DNA of 64,000 bases from JAWQFO01 sp033436665 (GTDB lineage: Bacteria > Pseudomonadota > Alphaproteobacteria > Rhodobacterales > Rhodobacteraceae). The notes under the pieces were generated by a model. The model was not told the origin of the DNA. It worked only from the letters and a program-made list of their open reading frames with translations, and did no database searches. Positions 8,660 through 17,597 of this stretch are shown here, one piece after another (position 1 is the stretch's first letter; each line of letters opens with the position of its first letter). The translations under genes were made by a program, and so were the position numbers. The stretch spans positions 186,001 to 250,000 of the forward strand of contig NZ_JAWQFO010000004.1 in the NCBI RefSeq assembly GCF_033436665.1. The letters are read 5' to 3'.

Positions 8660-9163
8660 TCATGCCCTATATGGGTCATCAAGCCCCATCTTGCCAAGTA
8701 TTTCGGTTTCCGTCGCTTCCATCAGTTCGGCATCCGCGTCGTGCACGTGGTCGTAGCCGAGCAGGTGCAACACGCCGTGCACCACCAGATGCGTTACGTG
8801 ATCGGCGACGGCTTTGCCCTGCTCGCGGGCCTCGCGATTGCAGGTCTCCCAGGCCAGCGCGATGTCACCCAGCTCCACCGTGCCGTCGGGATCGGCTTCG
8901 GGTCGTGTCGGGCGCGCACCCGGCTTTTCCGCGGCGAGGTCCTGTGCGGGCCAGCTCAGCACGTTGGTCGGTGACGGCTTGTCGCGGAACTCCGCGTTCA
9001 GGTCGGCGATCCGCGCATCGTCACAGGCCAGCAGCGCGATCTCGGTGGTCCCGCCGTCTTGCCCGAGGTGCGTCAACGTCGCCTGCACGGCGCGTTCCGC
9101 CAGAGCCACAAGCGCCGCGTCGCGCCAGCGCGCATCCTCGAAAACGACCTCGACAAGGCTCAT
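8660..9163 (-). CDS. ybeY: Endoribonuclease YbeY (16S rRNA maturation)
   Basis: A 167-residue zinc metalloprotein of the UPF0054 family, involved in 16S rRNA 3'-end maturation and ribosome quality control. The zinc signature HGVLHLLGYDH is present near residue 128, and the upstream FRDKPSPTNVLSWP motif is typical. It starts 9 bp downstream of the phoH stop and precedes corC by 36 bp, so the genes very likely share a transcript. Alphaproteobacterial YbeY often has this insert-bearing middle part (about residues 75-95). Confidence 0.95.
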   Translation of the reverse strand: MSLVEVVFEDARWRDAALVALAERAVQATLTHLGQDGGTTEIALLACDDARIADLNAEFRDKPSPTNVLSWPAQDLAAEKPGARPTRPEADPDGTVELGDIALAWETCNREAREQGKAVADHVTHLVVHGVLHLLGYDHVHDADAELMEATETEILGKMGLDDPYRA

Positions 9164-9172
9164 CGCCCGTCC

Positions 9173-10180
9173 TCAGACGGTCGTGCCGGTATCGGCCTCG
9201 TAGGCCTCGATGATCGCCGCGACCAGCGGGTGGCGCACGACGTCCTTCGAGGTGAAATAGGAAAAGCTGATGCGCGGGATCGTGCGCAGCAGGCGCTCGG
9301 CGTCCGCCAGCCCGGATGGCACGCCCTTGGGAAGGTCAACCTGGGTGCGATCTCCGGTGATAACCATGCGCGACCCTTCGCCGAGCCGGGTCAGGAACAT
9401 CTTCATCTGCATCGAGGTGGCGTTCTGCGCCTCGTCGAGCACGACGAAGGCATTCGACAGGGTGCGTCCGCGCATGAAGGCGAGAGGCGCGATCTCGATC
9501 TGCTTTTCCTCGATCAGCTTCGCCAGCTGCTTGCCGGGCAGAAAATCGTTCAGCGCGTCATAGAGCGGCTGCATGTAGGGATCGACCTTGTCCTTCATGT
9601 CGCCGGGAAGGAAGCCGAGGCGTTCGCCGGCCTCGACCGCGGGACGCGACAACACGATCTTGTCCACCTGCCCGGTAATGAACATCGACACACCCACCGC
9701 CACGGCAAGATATGTCTTGCCGGTGCCCGCCGGCCCGATGCCGAACGAAAGATCGTTTTCGAAGAGCGCACGGACATAGGCCTTCTGCGCCTCGGTGCGC
9801 GGTTCGACCCGCTTCTTGCGGGTCTGGATCTCGACGCGGTTGCCGATGGGCATCTCGAGCTGGTCGGCATCGAGCGGCTCGTCGGTCTCGGCGGCGGCCC
9901 CCATGCGCAGCTCGCGGTCCACATCGGCGGGCTCGACGATGCGTCCGCCCTCGAGCCGGGCGTAAAGCGCATGCAGCACGCGCATCGCCTCGGCCTGCGA
10001 CTCGTCCTCGCCCATGACGTTGAGCTGGTTGCCGCGTCGCACGATCTGCACGCCAAGCGCGGTCTCTATTGCGGCAAGGTTGGTATCGTAAGGCCCGCAC
10101 AGGTCGATCAGGAGGCGATTGTCGGGAAATTCGACTGCCCCTTCGGCCGGGGCAGTGACGGTCGTATCGCTGGGGGCCAA
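9173..10180 (-). CDS. phoH: PhoH-family ATPase (YbeZ)
   Basis: Cytosolic P-loop ATPase paired with YbeY in rRNA metabolism. The 335 residues start LLIDLCGPYDTNLAAIE-like after a short tail and include Walker A GPAGTGKTYLA and Walker B FVVLDEAQNA. The reading frame is open up to 10366, but no ATG or GTG gives a family-like N terminus. TTG at 10180 is preceded by GAGGAG at 10187-10192 with 6 nt spacing and gives the expected length, so I chose it. First gene of phoH-ybeY-corC-lnt; miaB lies 213 bp upstream on the same strand. Confidence 0.9.
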   Translation of the reverse strand: MAPSDTTVTAPAEGAVEFPDNRLLIDLCGPYDTNLAAIETALGVQIVRRGNQLNVMGEDESQAEAMRVLHALYARLEGGRIVEPADVDRELRMGAAAETDEPLDADQLEMPIGNRVEIQTRKKRVEPRTEAQKAYVRALFENDLSFGIGPAGTGKTYLAVAVGVSMFITGQVDKIVLSRPAVEAGERLGFLPGDMKDKVDPYMQPLYDALNDFLPGKQLAKLIEEKQIEIAPLAFMRGRTLSNAFVVLDEAQNATSMQMKMFLTRLGEGSRMVITGDRTQVDLPKGVPSGLADAERLLRTIPRISFSYFTSKDVVRHPLVAAIIEAYEADTGTTV

Positions 10181-10392
10181 CAGATGCTCCTCGAGGATGG
10201 CGTGCTGCCGTGATCGTGCCGATTTCGCGACCCCTTCGCAAGCGGGGCTGCGGGGTTTCGGCGCGATCCCGACAAAAAAGCCGTGTCCGCACCAATTCCT
10301 GCGCGGGTGACGCTGCGACACCCACAAGTTTCGCGCGACTAGGTTAACGATTCGACCCCGAGGCAACCGCGCGGGATGCGGACCGGTTCGGG

Positions 10393-11712
10393 TCAGACCG
10401 GTGCGCCGGCCAGCGAGTTGGCCTTGGCCGCCGTGATTCTCGCCGACACGATGTCACCGACGGCTGCGTTCGAGCCATCGAGATGCACGGCGTGCAGGTA
10501 TTCGGACTTGCCGACCATCTGGCCTTCGTGACGCCCCGGCTTTTCGACCAGCACCGACACCTCGCGTCCGACCATGCCGTCTTGCACGCTGCGCTGCTGG
10601 CGCGTGATCAGCGCCTGGATCCGCTGCAGGCGCTCGTCCGCCTCGGCGGCGTCGACCTGCGGGCGTTCCGCCGCCGGGGTGCCGGGCCGGGTCGAGTACT
10701 TGAACGAATAGGCATAGCCGTATCCAACGGCCTCGATCAGATCGAGCGTGGCCTGAAAATCCGCCTCGGTCTCCTCGGGGAAACCGACGATGAAATCCCC
10801 CGACAGCACGAGATCGGGCCGCGCCGCGCGGATACACTCGACGAGTCGCAGGTAGCTTTCGGCAGTGTGGCTGCGGTTCATCCGCTTGAGGATCCTGTCG
10901 GACCCCGATTGCACCGGCAGGTGCAGGTAAGGCATCAACTTGGGGCAGTCTCGATGCGCCGCGATCAGGTCATCATCCATGTCGTTGGGATGCGAGGTGG
11001 TAAAGCGGATGCGCTCCAGCCCGTCGATCTCGTTCAGCGCCCAGATCAGCCTGGCAAGGCTGTAATCGCCGCCGGGACCCGCGCCGTGGTAGGCATTCAC
11101 GTTCTGGCCCAAGAGCGTGATCTCGCGCACGCCACGCTCGACCAGATCCCGCGCTTCACCCAGAACCCGCTCAACCGGGCGGCTGACTTCCGCGCCGCGC
11201 GTATAGGGCACGACGCAGAAGGCGCAGAACTTGTCGCAGCCTTCCTGGACCGTCAGGAACGCCGCTGGCGCGCGCCGGGCCTTCGGGCGGCCCTGCAGGT
11301 GCTCGAACTTGTCCTCTTCGGGAAAGTCGGTATCGAGCGCCTTCTGCCCGTCCCGGACTCGCGCCTCCATCTGCGGCAGGCGGTGGTAAGACTGCGGGCC
11401 GACGACAAGGTCGACCGCCGGCTGGCGGCGCATGATCTCCGCGCCCTCGGCCTGCGCGACGCAGCCCGCGACGCCGATCTTGAGGTCCGGCTTGGCAGTC
11501 TTCAGGGGCTTCAGGCGACCAAGCTCGGAATAGACCTTCTCGGCGGCCTTCTCGCGGATGTGGCAGGTGTTGAGCAGGATCATGTCCGCATCTTCGGCCG
11601 TATCGGTCGCGACATATCCTTGCCCGGTCAGGCTTTCGGCCATGCGCTCGCTGTCATAGACGTTCATCTGGCAGCCGTAGGTCTTGATGAAAAGCTTCTT
11701 GGGCGCGGTCAT
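10393..11712 (-). CDS. miaB: tRNA-2-methylthio-N6-dimethylallyladenosine synthase
   Basis: Radical-SAM methylthiotransferase that turns i6A37 into ms2i6A37 in tRNA. The 439 residues have the N-terminal UPF0004 domain with cluster ligands Cys14, Cys50 and Cys84, the radical-SAM CxxxCxxC at Cys159/163/166, and a C-terminal TRAM domain (about 375-435). Length and motifs are canonical. The ATG at 11712 follows a run of seven C on the coding strand and has no clear Shine-Dalgarno, which is unusual here. It is divergent from the gene at 11825. Confidence 0.96.
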   Translation of the reverse strand: MTAPKKLFIKTYGCQMNVYDSERMAESLTGQGYVATDTAEDADMILLNTCHIREKAAEKVYSELGRLKPLKTAKPDLKIGVAGCVAQAEGAEIMRRQPAVDLVVGPQSYHRLPQMEARVRDGQKALDTDFPEEDKFEHLQGRPKARRAPAAFLTVQEGCDKFCAFCVVPYTRGAEVSRPVERVLGEARDLVERGVREITLLGQNVNAYHGAGPGGDYSLARLIWALNEIDGLERIRFTTSHPNDMDDDLIAAHRDCPKLMPYLHLPVQSGSDRILKRMNRSHTAESYLRLVECIRAARPDLVLSGDFIVGFPEETEADFQATLDLIEAVGYGYAYSFKYSTRPGTPAAERPQVDAAEADERLQRIQALITRQQRSVQDGMVGREVSVLVEKPGRHEGQMVGKSEYLHAVHLDGSNAAVGDIVSARITAAKANSLAGAPV

Positions 11713-11824
11713 GGGGGGGGTCCGGGTCTGTGCGGTGAGGCGCGCTGACTAGCAGTCGCGCCGCCAGCTTGCAATGCAGCGGGGATTACCCGATTCTGCC
11801 GCGAATTTCCAACGCGGAGCCGCG

Positions 11825-12688
11825 ATGCGCCACGCCAGCCTCGCCCAATTCCTGAAGCGGGACCGCTCCGCCCTTCGCGCGGGACCGGTCGCGCTCGTGC
11901 TCGTCGAGGACGATGTCGAGGTCGCAAGCACGCTGCACCACCATCTCGACCGCGGCTTCGCGCAGGTGATCGCCCTGATGCCGCCGGGCTTCCCCCTGCC
12001 CGAGGGTTTGCAGGACCGCGTGCATCGCATCGACCATACCCTCGGCCCCGATGCGCCCTTCGAGGCGGCGGTCAATGCGGTGATCCGGGCCGCGCCTGGC
12101 TGCTGGCTCTACTACTGCTTCAACGCCGAATACCTGTTTTACCCGTTCTGCGAGACCCGCAGCGTCGGCGAAATGCTCGCCTTTCACGCCGAGGAACGCC
12201 GCGATGCGATGCTGGCCTATGTCGTCGACCTTTATGCCGACGATCTCGCGCGCGATCCGGGCGCCGTCAGCCGCGAGCGCGCACATCTTGACCGCGCGGG
12301 CTACTACGCGCTTGCGCGGACGGACGCCGCAGGACAGCCCTGCGAGCGGCAACTCGACGTTTTCGGCGGGGTGCGCTGGCGCTTCGAGGAGCATATACCG
12401 CCCGAGCGCCGCAGGATCGACCGGATCGCGCTGTTCCGTGCCAAGCCCGGCCTGACGCTGCGCAGCGACCACACCTTTTCGGACCCCGAATACAACACCT
12501 ACGCCTGCCCGTGGCATCACAACCTGACGGCGGCGGTCTGTTCGTTCCGCACGGCCAAGGCGCTGAAGGCCAATCCGGGCAGCAGTGAGCGTATCGCGAC
12601 GTTCCGCTGGCACAACTCCGAACCCTTCGAATGGAACTCGCGTCAGTTGCTGGACCTCGGCCTGATCGAGTCCGGCCAGTGGTTCTGA
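11825..12688 (+). CDS. Conserved hypothetical protein, possibly glycosyltransferase-like
   Basis: A 287-residue soluble protein beginning MRHASLAQFLKRDRSALRAG. The segment VALVLVEDDVEVASTLHHH followed by alternating hydrophobic strands resembles the N-terminal nucleotide-binding half of a GT-A fold, and CFNAEYLFYPFCETRSV and WHNSEPFEWNSRQLLDLGL look like conserved aromatic blocks. I do not recognise a catalytic motif with certainty, so the function stays open. The start at 11825 was chosen over 11774 because CGGAG precedes it by 6 nt. It converges with the PhyH gene, with 4 bp between the stops. Confidence 0.6.
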   Translation: MRHASLAQFLKRDRSALRAGPVALVLVEDDVEVASTLHHHLDRGFAQVIALMPPGFPLPEGLQDRVHRIDHTLGPDAPFEAAVNAVIRAAPGCWLYYCFNAEYLFYPFCETRSVGEMLAFHAEERRDAMLAYVVDLYADDLARDPGAVSRERAHLDRAGYYALARTDAAGQPCERQLDVFGGVRWRFEEHIPPERRRIDRIALFRAKPGLTLRSDHTFSDPEYNTYACPWHHNLTAAVCSFRTAKALKANPGSSERIATFRWHNSEPFEWNSRQLLDLGLIESGQWF

Positions 12689-12692
12689 GCGG

Positions 12693-13490
12693 TCAGGCGC
12701 GGAAGAGTACCGGGAACCAGTCCTCGCGCAGCCGGTCGCCGTCCGTCATGCCGTGCTCCGGGAACGGCGGCGAGGTACGGCCCGGCCGGGTCACGTAGCG
12801 CGCGTCATCGCCCACGAAACGGACCGAGAAGGCGCGCCGGCGCCGGGTGGTCGTGTTGCCGCGTGCGCCGTGCAAGGTCGCGAAGTGGAAGGCCACGGCG
12901 TCGCCGGGCTCCATCTCGTATTCGACCACGGTCATCCCTTCGGCATCCGGATCGGGCACAGGCATGTAATCCTTGCCGTCGGGATAGAAATCCTCTTCCG
13001 ACAGCCAGCGCGTCGGCAACACCTGCCGGGGCCAGCGGTGCGACCCCGCAACGCAACGAAGGGTCGCCTCGCGCACCGGATCCAGCGGCGCCCAGAAGCT
13101 GACCGACTGCCGGCCGCCGGTGAAGTAGTAAGGCGCATCCTGATGCCAAGGCGTCGCCTTCGACGTGCCGGGCTCCTTGACCAGCACGTGATCGTGGAAG
13201 AGCTGCGCGGTTTCGCTCTGCATCAGCTCCGCGGCCACCTCGGCCGCCGCCGAGTGTCGCAGCACGCTTTCGAATTCCGGAATGCGCTGCCAGTTGCAGT
13301 AGTCGTCGAAGAACCGCCCGCCCTCACCCGCCTTGAGGTTCTCGGCGGCATATGGTCCTGGGTCGGCCATGTTGCGCTCGACCCCGGCGCGCAGATCCTC
13401 GATGTGATCGCGAAAGAGCCCCCGCACGACTGTAACGCCGTCACGTTCGAAGTCTGCGACATGCGCGGGCGAAATCAGCGGGTGTGTCAT
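12693..13490 (-). CDS. Phytanoyl-CoA dioxygenase (PhyH) family protein
   Basis: A 265-residue Fe(II)/2-oxoglutarate-dependent oxygenase of the PhyH family. The metal triad is visible as HQD (His116, Asp118) and the distal His207 in LHGARGN, and a downstream Arg (RRRRAFSVRF) could hold 2-oxoglutarate. The jelly-roll core spans about residues 90-240. The natural substrate cannot be read from the sequence; members hydroxylate acyl-CoAs, ectoine or other small molecules. It is transcribed away from its short intergenic gap with irr, on the same strand as irr. Confidence 0.85.
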   Translation of the reverse strand: MTHPLISPAHVADFERDGVTVVRGLFRDHIEDLRAGVERNMADPGPYAAENLKAGEGGRFFDDYCNWQRIPEFESVLRHSAAAEVAAELMQSETAQLFHDHVLVKEPGTSKATPWHQDAPYYFTGGRQSVSFWAPLDPVREATLRCVAGSHRWPRQVLPTRWLSEEDFYPDGKDYMPVPDPDAEGMTVVEYEMEPGDAVAFHFATLHGARGNTTTRRRRAFSVRFVGDDARYVTRPGRTSPPFPEHGMTDGDRLREDWFPVLFRA

Positions 13491-13544
13491 GCAGGGTTCC
13501 CGGCGCAGTCGTTCACGGGCGTTCCGGCGCGGCGATCGGTCTGT

Positions 13545-13967
13545 TCACGCCTTGCGGCGCAGACGGATCACCACGTCAACCGAGGCGATCTCGGCCCCAT
13601 CCGGGGCATTCGGCAGCCTTGCGATCACCAACTCTTCCGAAGGCGCGTCGGTCAGCCTGCCGTCGTCTTCCCAGTAGTAATGTGGGTGGTCCGTGGTGTT
13701 GGTGTCGAAGTAGCTCTTGGAGCCGTCCACCGTGACCTCCTGCAACAGGCCCGCGTCGCAAAAGGCACGCAAGGTGTTGTAAACCGTGGCAAGCGAAACC
13801 GCCGCCCCGTGTTTCTGGGCCGCGTCGTAGAGGCTTTCTGCCGTGACGTGGCGATGGCGACCGTCTCCGACGAGAAGCTCCGCCAGGGCCAGACGCTGGC
13901 GTGTCGGGCGCAGGCCCGCTTCGGCCAGCCATTGCGTTCCGATGTCGTTCTGGGTCGTCGCCGTCAC
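13545..13967 (-). CDS. irr: Fur-family iron response regulator (Irr)
   Basis: A 140-residue Fur-superfamily protein: winged helix (LRPTRQRLALAELL, then VSLATVYNTLRAFCDAGLL) followed by a dimerisation domain. The recognition region and the KSYFDTNTTDHPHYYW block match alphaproteobacterial Irr, which controls iron and heme genes and senses heme status. The histidine cluster reads HPHYY instead of the HHH of rhizobial Irr. It is divergent from fabA across 231 bp, a linkage commonly seen in Rhodobacterales. I could not find a convincing iron control element in that gap. Confidence 0.88.
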   Translation of the reverse strand: MTATTQNDIGTQWLAEAGLRPTRQRLALAELLVGDGRHRHVTAESLYDAAQKHGAAVSLATVYNTLRAFCDAGLLQEVTVDGSKSYFDTNTTDHPHYYWEDDGRLTDAPSEELVIARLPNAPDGAEIASVDVVIRLRRKA

Positions 13968-14198
13968 AGCAAACCTCCTCGATACCCAAGATATAGTGCG
14001 CCCCGGCAGGTTTTTTCAATCCGATTTCCGAATTCAGCCTTCCAGCCCCGTGAATAGCTCCGCATCGGCGTGACGCCAGCACCACGCGGGCCGTACCGGC
14101 TTGCGGTCCGCCGTCGGCATCGCGGCCTTGCGGGACCGCCAAGCGCGGTGCTAGAGGAGCGGGAAGTTTGAACCGACGCCTGCAGGAGACGCGACGAA

Positions 14199-14708
14199 AT
14201 GGCCAGCTACCCGACCAGTTTCGACAAGGAAGACCTGCTCAAATGCGCCCGCGGCGAGCTTTTCGGGCCAGGCAACGCCCAGCTTCCCGAACCGCCGATG
14301 CTGATGATGGACCGGATCACCGACATCTCGAGCGATGGCGGCGAACATGGCAAGGGCCACGTGGTCGCCGAGTTCGACATCACGCCGGACCTCTGGTTCT
14401 TCGACTGCCACTTCCCCGGCAACCCGATCATGCCGGGTTGCCTGGGCCTCGACGGGCTGTGGCAACTGACCGGGTTCAACCTCGGCTGGCGCGGCTGGCA
14501 GGGACGCGGCTACGCGCTTGGCGTCGGCGAGGTCAAATTGACCGGCATGGTGCGCCCGGACCGCAAGATGCTGACCTACTATGTCGACTTCACCAAGGCC
14601 GTGCAGACGCGGCGCCTGACGATGGGGGTCGCCAATGGCCGGGTGGAGGCGGATGGCGACACCATCTACCAGGTTACCGACATGAAGGTCGCACTGTCGG
14701 AAAGCTGA
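14199..14708 (+). CDS. fabA: 3-hydroxydecanoyl-[ACP] dehydratase/isomerase
   Basis: Dehydrates 3-hydroxydecanoyl-ACP and isomerises trans-2- to cis-3-decenoyl-ACP, the branch point for anaerobic unsaturated fatty acid synthesis. The 169-residue hot-dog protein has the catalytic His71 (DCHFPGNPIMPG) and Asp85 (GCLGLDGLWQL), matching His70/Asp84 of E. coli. It works with fabB downstream. In this genome a minus-strand gene separates fabA from fabB, so fabB probably needs its own promoter or read-through across antisense DNA. Confidence 0.96.
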   Translation: MASYPTSFDKEDLLKCARGELFGPGNAQLPEPPMLMMDRITDISSDGGEHGKGHVVAEFDITPDLWFFDCHFPGNPIMPGCLGLDGLWQLTGFNLGWRGWQGRGYALGVGEVKLTGMVRPDRKMLTYYVDFTKAVQTRRLTMGVANGRVEADGDTIYQVTDMKVALSES

Positions 14709-14722
14709 CACCGGACGCAGGG

Positions 14723-15250
14723 TCAGGTTCCGAATGAGTTCTGAATAGTCTCACGCACGTCCACCTGACGGTCGCTCGGCCCGAGCTGCGGCAGTTCGCC
14801 CGGTATATCACCGAGCGCCTTCTTGGCTGACGGCCCGTCGAGCTTGCGCAGCCGTTTGTCGAGTTTCGAAATGGCCGGCTCGGGGGACGCGCATTGGGCC
14901 ACGACCCAGCGCCCGAAGACCTGCGCCTCATTTGCTTCCTCTTCGTCGAGCCGCAGCTTCGAGCGTAGCAACACGTATAGTCGATCGAGGTCATCCTGCG
15001 TCGGCACGTCCTCGAGTTCCAGATAGGCCATTGCAATCACGGCAACGGCAAGGCGCGCGTCATCAATACCGTCAACAGGGTGCTGTCCGGTCTGCCGGCG
15101 AAACGCAAAGCGCCGAGGTGCATTGACCGCCGTCGTGACCGCGTCCTGCGCGACGCCAATCGCCTCGCGCGGGTTGTGGCGCACCCACCACCAGATCGCG
15201 GCGCCAACCGCGGAAAGAATGAGGATCAGGACTTACACGATCTGCTTCAT
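14723..15250 (-). pseudogene. Membrane-anchored hypothetical protein with in-frame stop at codon 6
   Basis: The frame reads ATG (15250) MKQIV, then TAA (15233-15235), then VLILILSAVGAAIWWW, which would complete a single N-terminal membrane helix, and continues through VRHNPREAIGVAQDA to a charged helical region (LRSKLRLDEEEANEAQVFG) that ends at 14723. Without the TAA it would be a 175-residue type II membrane protein. Either one base change broke the gene, a base is misread, or translation begins at GTG 15184, leaving a soluble 153-residue product. I do not recognise the family. It sits opposed to and between fabA and fabB. Confidence 0.6.
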
Positions 15251-15483
15251 TCGATAGGTTTCGATCTGACAATGTCGAGCGTGTAAAGACTGTTCGATCC
15301 GACGGAAGGCGTGGCCGCATCGGCGCTTTCCCTCAACAGTGCCCGTTGGAAACCGATGCTCAGGGCGCTCGCGTCAATGACGTGCGGCATGGAGCCTACT
15401 CATGCGGTGCGACTGCATTCCGGTTGCGCCCACGGGCAGCCCTGTCCTAAACGGGAGACAGAGAAAGCGAAGGGGAGCGCAGG
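15251..15483. other. Intergenic region before fabB
   Basis: About 230 bp with no convincing gene on either strand. It must contain the fabB promoter if fabB is not read from fabA, and the promoter of the opposed membrane-protein gene. I could not assign -35/-10 boxes. Just before fabB lies a purine-rich AGGGGAGCG ribosome site. Confidence 0.5.
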
Positions 15484-16728
15484 ATGCGCCGTGTCGTCGT
15501 AACCGGACTGGGCGTCGTTTCGTCCATCGGAAACAATGCCGAGGAAGTGCTGGCCGCGTTGAAGAACGGGACCAGCGGAATCGAATTCAGCCCGGAAATG
15601 GCCGAACACGGCTTTCGCAGCCAGGTCGCCGGCACGCTCGACATCGACGTGAGCGAGTATGTCGACAAGCGCACACTGCGCTTCATGGGACCGGGTGCGG
15701 CCTATTCCCATATCGCGATGACCCAGGCGATCGCCGACGCAGGGCTGGACGAGGATGACATCGTCAACCCGCGGACCGGGCTTGTCGCGGGCTCGGGCGG
15801 TCCGTCTACCTCGGCGATGCTGGCCGCGCACCAGACGGTGCTGGAAAAGGGCTCGCCCAAGCGCATCGGGCCCTTCGCGGTCCCCAAGTGCATGTCCTCG
15901 ACGGTCAGCGCGAACCTGTCGACCGCCTTCAAGATCAAAGGCATCAACTATTCGATCACCTCGGCCTGCTCGACTTCGCTGCACTGCATCGGCAACGCCG
16001 CCGAGCAGATCATGATGGGCAAGCAGGACGTGATGTTCGCCGGCGGCGGCGAGGAACTCGACTGGACCCTGTCGTGCCTTTTCGACGCGATGGGGGCCAT
16101 GTCCTCGAAATACAACGATGCGCCGGAGACCGCCTCGCGCGCCTTCGACGCCGATCGCGACGGGTTCGTGATCTCCGGCGGCGGCGGCATCGTCGTGCTG
16201 GAAGAGCTGGAACGGGCCAAGGCGCGCGGGGCGCGCATCTATGCCGAGGTCACAGGCTTTGCCGCGACAAGCGACGGGCACGACATGGTGGCCCCCTCGG
16301 GCGAAGGCGGCGAGCGGGCGATGAGCCTGGCGCTCGAACAGCTCTCGCCGGACCGCAAGGTCGGTTACATCAATGCGCACGGCACCTCGACACCCGTCGG
16401 CGACGTGGGCGAGATCGAAGCGGTGCGGCGCGCCTTCGGTAAGCTCGACCAGTACGGCGGCAAGACGCCCCCGGTCAGCTCGACCAAGTCGATGACCGGG
16501 CATACCCAAGGTGCTGCCGGGGCACTCGAGGCGATCTTCAGCCTGCTGATGCTCGACAACGATTTCATCGCCAAGTCCATCAACGTCCAGACCCTCGACC
16601 CCAAGCTCGATCCCGCCGAGATCGCGCTGGAGCGGGTCGACAATGCCGGTCTGGACAGTGTCATGACCAACTCATTTGGGTTCGGCGGCACGAACGGGTC
16701 GATGATCCTGTCGAAATATCTTGGGTAA
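15484..16728 (+). CDS. fabB: 3-oxoacyl-[ACP] synthase I
   Basis: Condenses malonyl-ACP with acyl-ACP, including the cis-3-decenoyl product of FabA, so unsaturated chains can be elongated. The 414 residues carry the Cys-His-His triad: Cys162 in TSACSTSLHC, His299 in NAHGTSTPVGD and His340 in SMTGHTQGAAG. The start ATG at 15484 follows AGGGGAGCG. fabI begins 5 bp after the stop, so fabB and fabI form one unit. Confidence 0.96.
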   Translation: MRRVVVTGLGVVSSIGNNAEEVLAALKNGTSGIEFSPEMAEHGFRSQVAGTLDIDVSEYVDKRTLRFMGPGAAYSHIAMTQAIADAGLDEDDIVNPRTGLVAGSGGPSTSAMLAAHQTVLEKGSPKRIGPFAVPKCMSSTVSANLSTAFKIKGINYSITSACSTSLHCIGNAAEQIMMGKQDVMFAGGGEELDWTLSCLFDAMGAMSSKYNDAPETASRAFDADRDGFVISGGGGIVVLEELERAKARGARIYAEVTGFAATSDGHDMVAPSGEGGERAMSLALEQLSPDRKVGYINAHGTSTPVGDVGEIEAVRRAFGKLDQYGGKTPPVSSTKSMTGHTQGAAGALEAIFSLLMLDNDFIAKSINVQTLDPKLDPAEIALERVDNAGLDSVMTNSFGFGGTNGSMILSKYLG

Positions 16729-16733
16729 GAGTG

Positions 16734-17525
16734 ATGTCGAAATTGCTTGAGGGAAAACGCGGTCTCGTCATGGGAGTCGCGAACGATCGATCGATCGCCT
16801 GGGGGATCGCCAAGGCGATGCACGAGGCCGGCGCCGAACTGGCCTTTACCCACCAGGGCGAGGCATTCGGGAAACGGCTCGAACCGCTGGCGCAAAGCGT
16901 CGGGTCGGATTTCATGGTCGATGTCGACGTCACCGACGACGCCTCGCTCGACGCCGCCTTCGAACAGCTTGCCGCGCGCTGGCCGACGATCGACTTTCTC
17001 GTTCACGCCATCGCCTATTCGGACAAGGCCGAATTGACCGGACGTTTCCTCAACACCAGCCGCGCCAACTTCAAGCATTCGCTCGACATCTCGGCCTATT
17101 CCTTCATCGACGTCGCCCGGCGCGCGCATCCGCTGATGGTCGAGAACGGCGGCTGCCTGATGACCCTGACCTACCAGGGATCGAACCGGGTCGTACCGAA
17201 CTACAATGTCATGGGCGTGGCCAAGGCGGCGCTGGAATCGGCGACGCGCTATCTTGCCAACGACCTCGGGCCCGAGGGCATCCGCGTGAACGCGATCTCG
17301 CCCGGCCCGATGAAGACGCTGGCCGGCGCGGCCATCGGCGGGGCGCGCCGCACCTACAAGCACACCGACCAGAATGCGCCGCTGCGCTCGAACGCAACGC
17401 TCGAGGCGGTGGGTGGCACCGCGGTCTTCCTGGCCTCCGACGCGGGCGCCTGCACGACCGGAGAGATCATCCGCGTCGACGGCGGTTTCCATGTCCTCGG
17501 CATGCCGCAGCAGGAATATCTCTGA
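16734..17525 (+). CDS. fabI: Enoyl-[ACP] reductase [NADH]
   Basis: Reduces trans-2-enoyl-ACP in the last step of each fatty acid elongation cycle. The 263-residue short-chain dehydrogenase has the FabI-type nucleotide motif MGVANDRSIAWGIA and the catalytic Tyr-x6-Lys in NYNVMGVAKAALE. A GTG one codon upstream is possible, but the ATG at 16734 is preferred. FabI is the usual target of triclosan-like inhibitors. It follows fabB by 5 bp and converges with slyD. Confidence 0.95.
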   Translation: MSKLLEGKRGLVMGVANDRSIAWGIAKAMHEAGAELAFTHQGEAFGKRLEPLAQSVGSDFMVDVDVTDDASLDAAFEQLAARWPTIDFLVHAIAYSDKAELTGRFLNTSRANFKHSLDISAYSFIDVARRAHPLMVENGGCLMTLTYQGSNRVVPNYNVMGVAKAALESATRYLANDLGPEGIRVNAISPGPMKTLAGAAIGGARRTYKHTDQNAPLRSNATLEAVGGTAVFLASDAGACTTGEIIRVDGGFHVLGMPQQEYL

Positions 17526-17597
17526 CCCCTTTCCCGAAGACGGATCGGGCGCACCGTCACCGGCGCGCCCGAACAGGGTGATGAAAGCCTCGCCGGC

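Noticed and set aside
13968..14198. Iron control element in the irr-fabA gap
   Set aside because: I searched for a TTTAGAA-type inverted repeat on both strands and found no acceptable match.
17546..17571. Inverted repeat between fabI and slyD as a terminator
   Set aside because: The loop is 12 nt long and no U-run follows; could be chance in GC-rich DNA.
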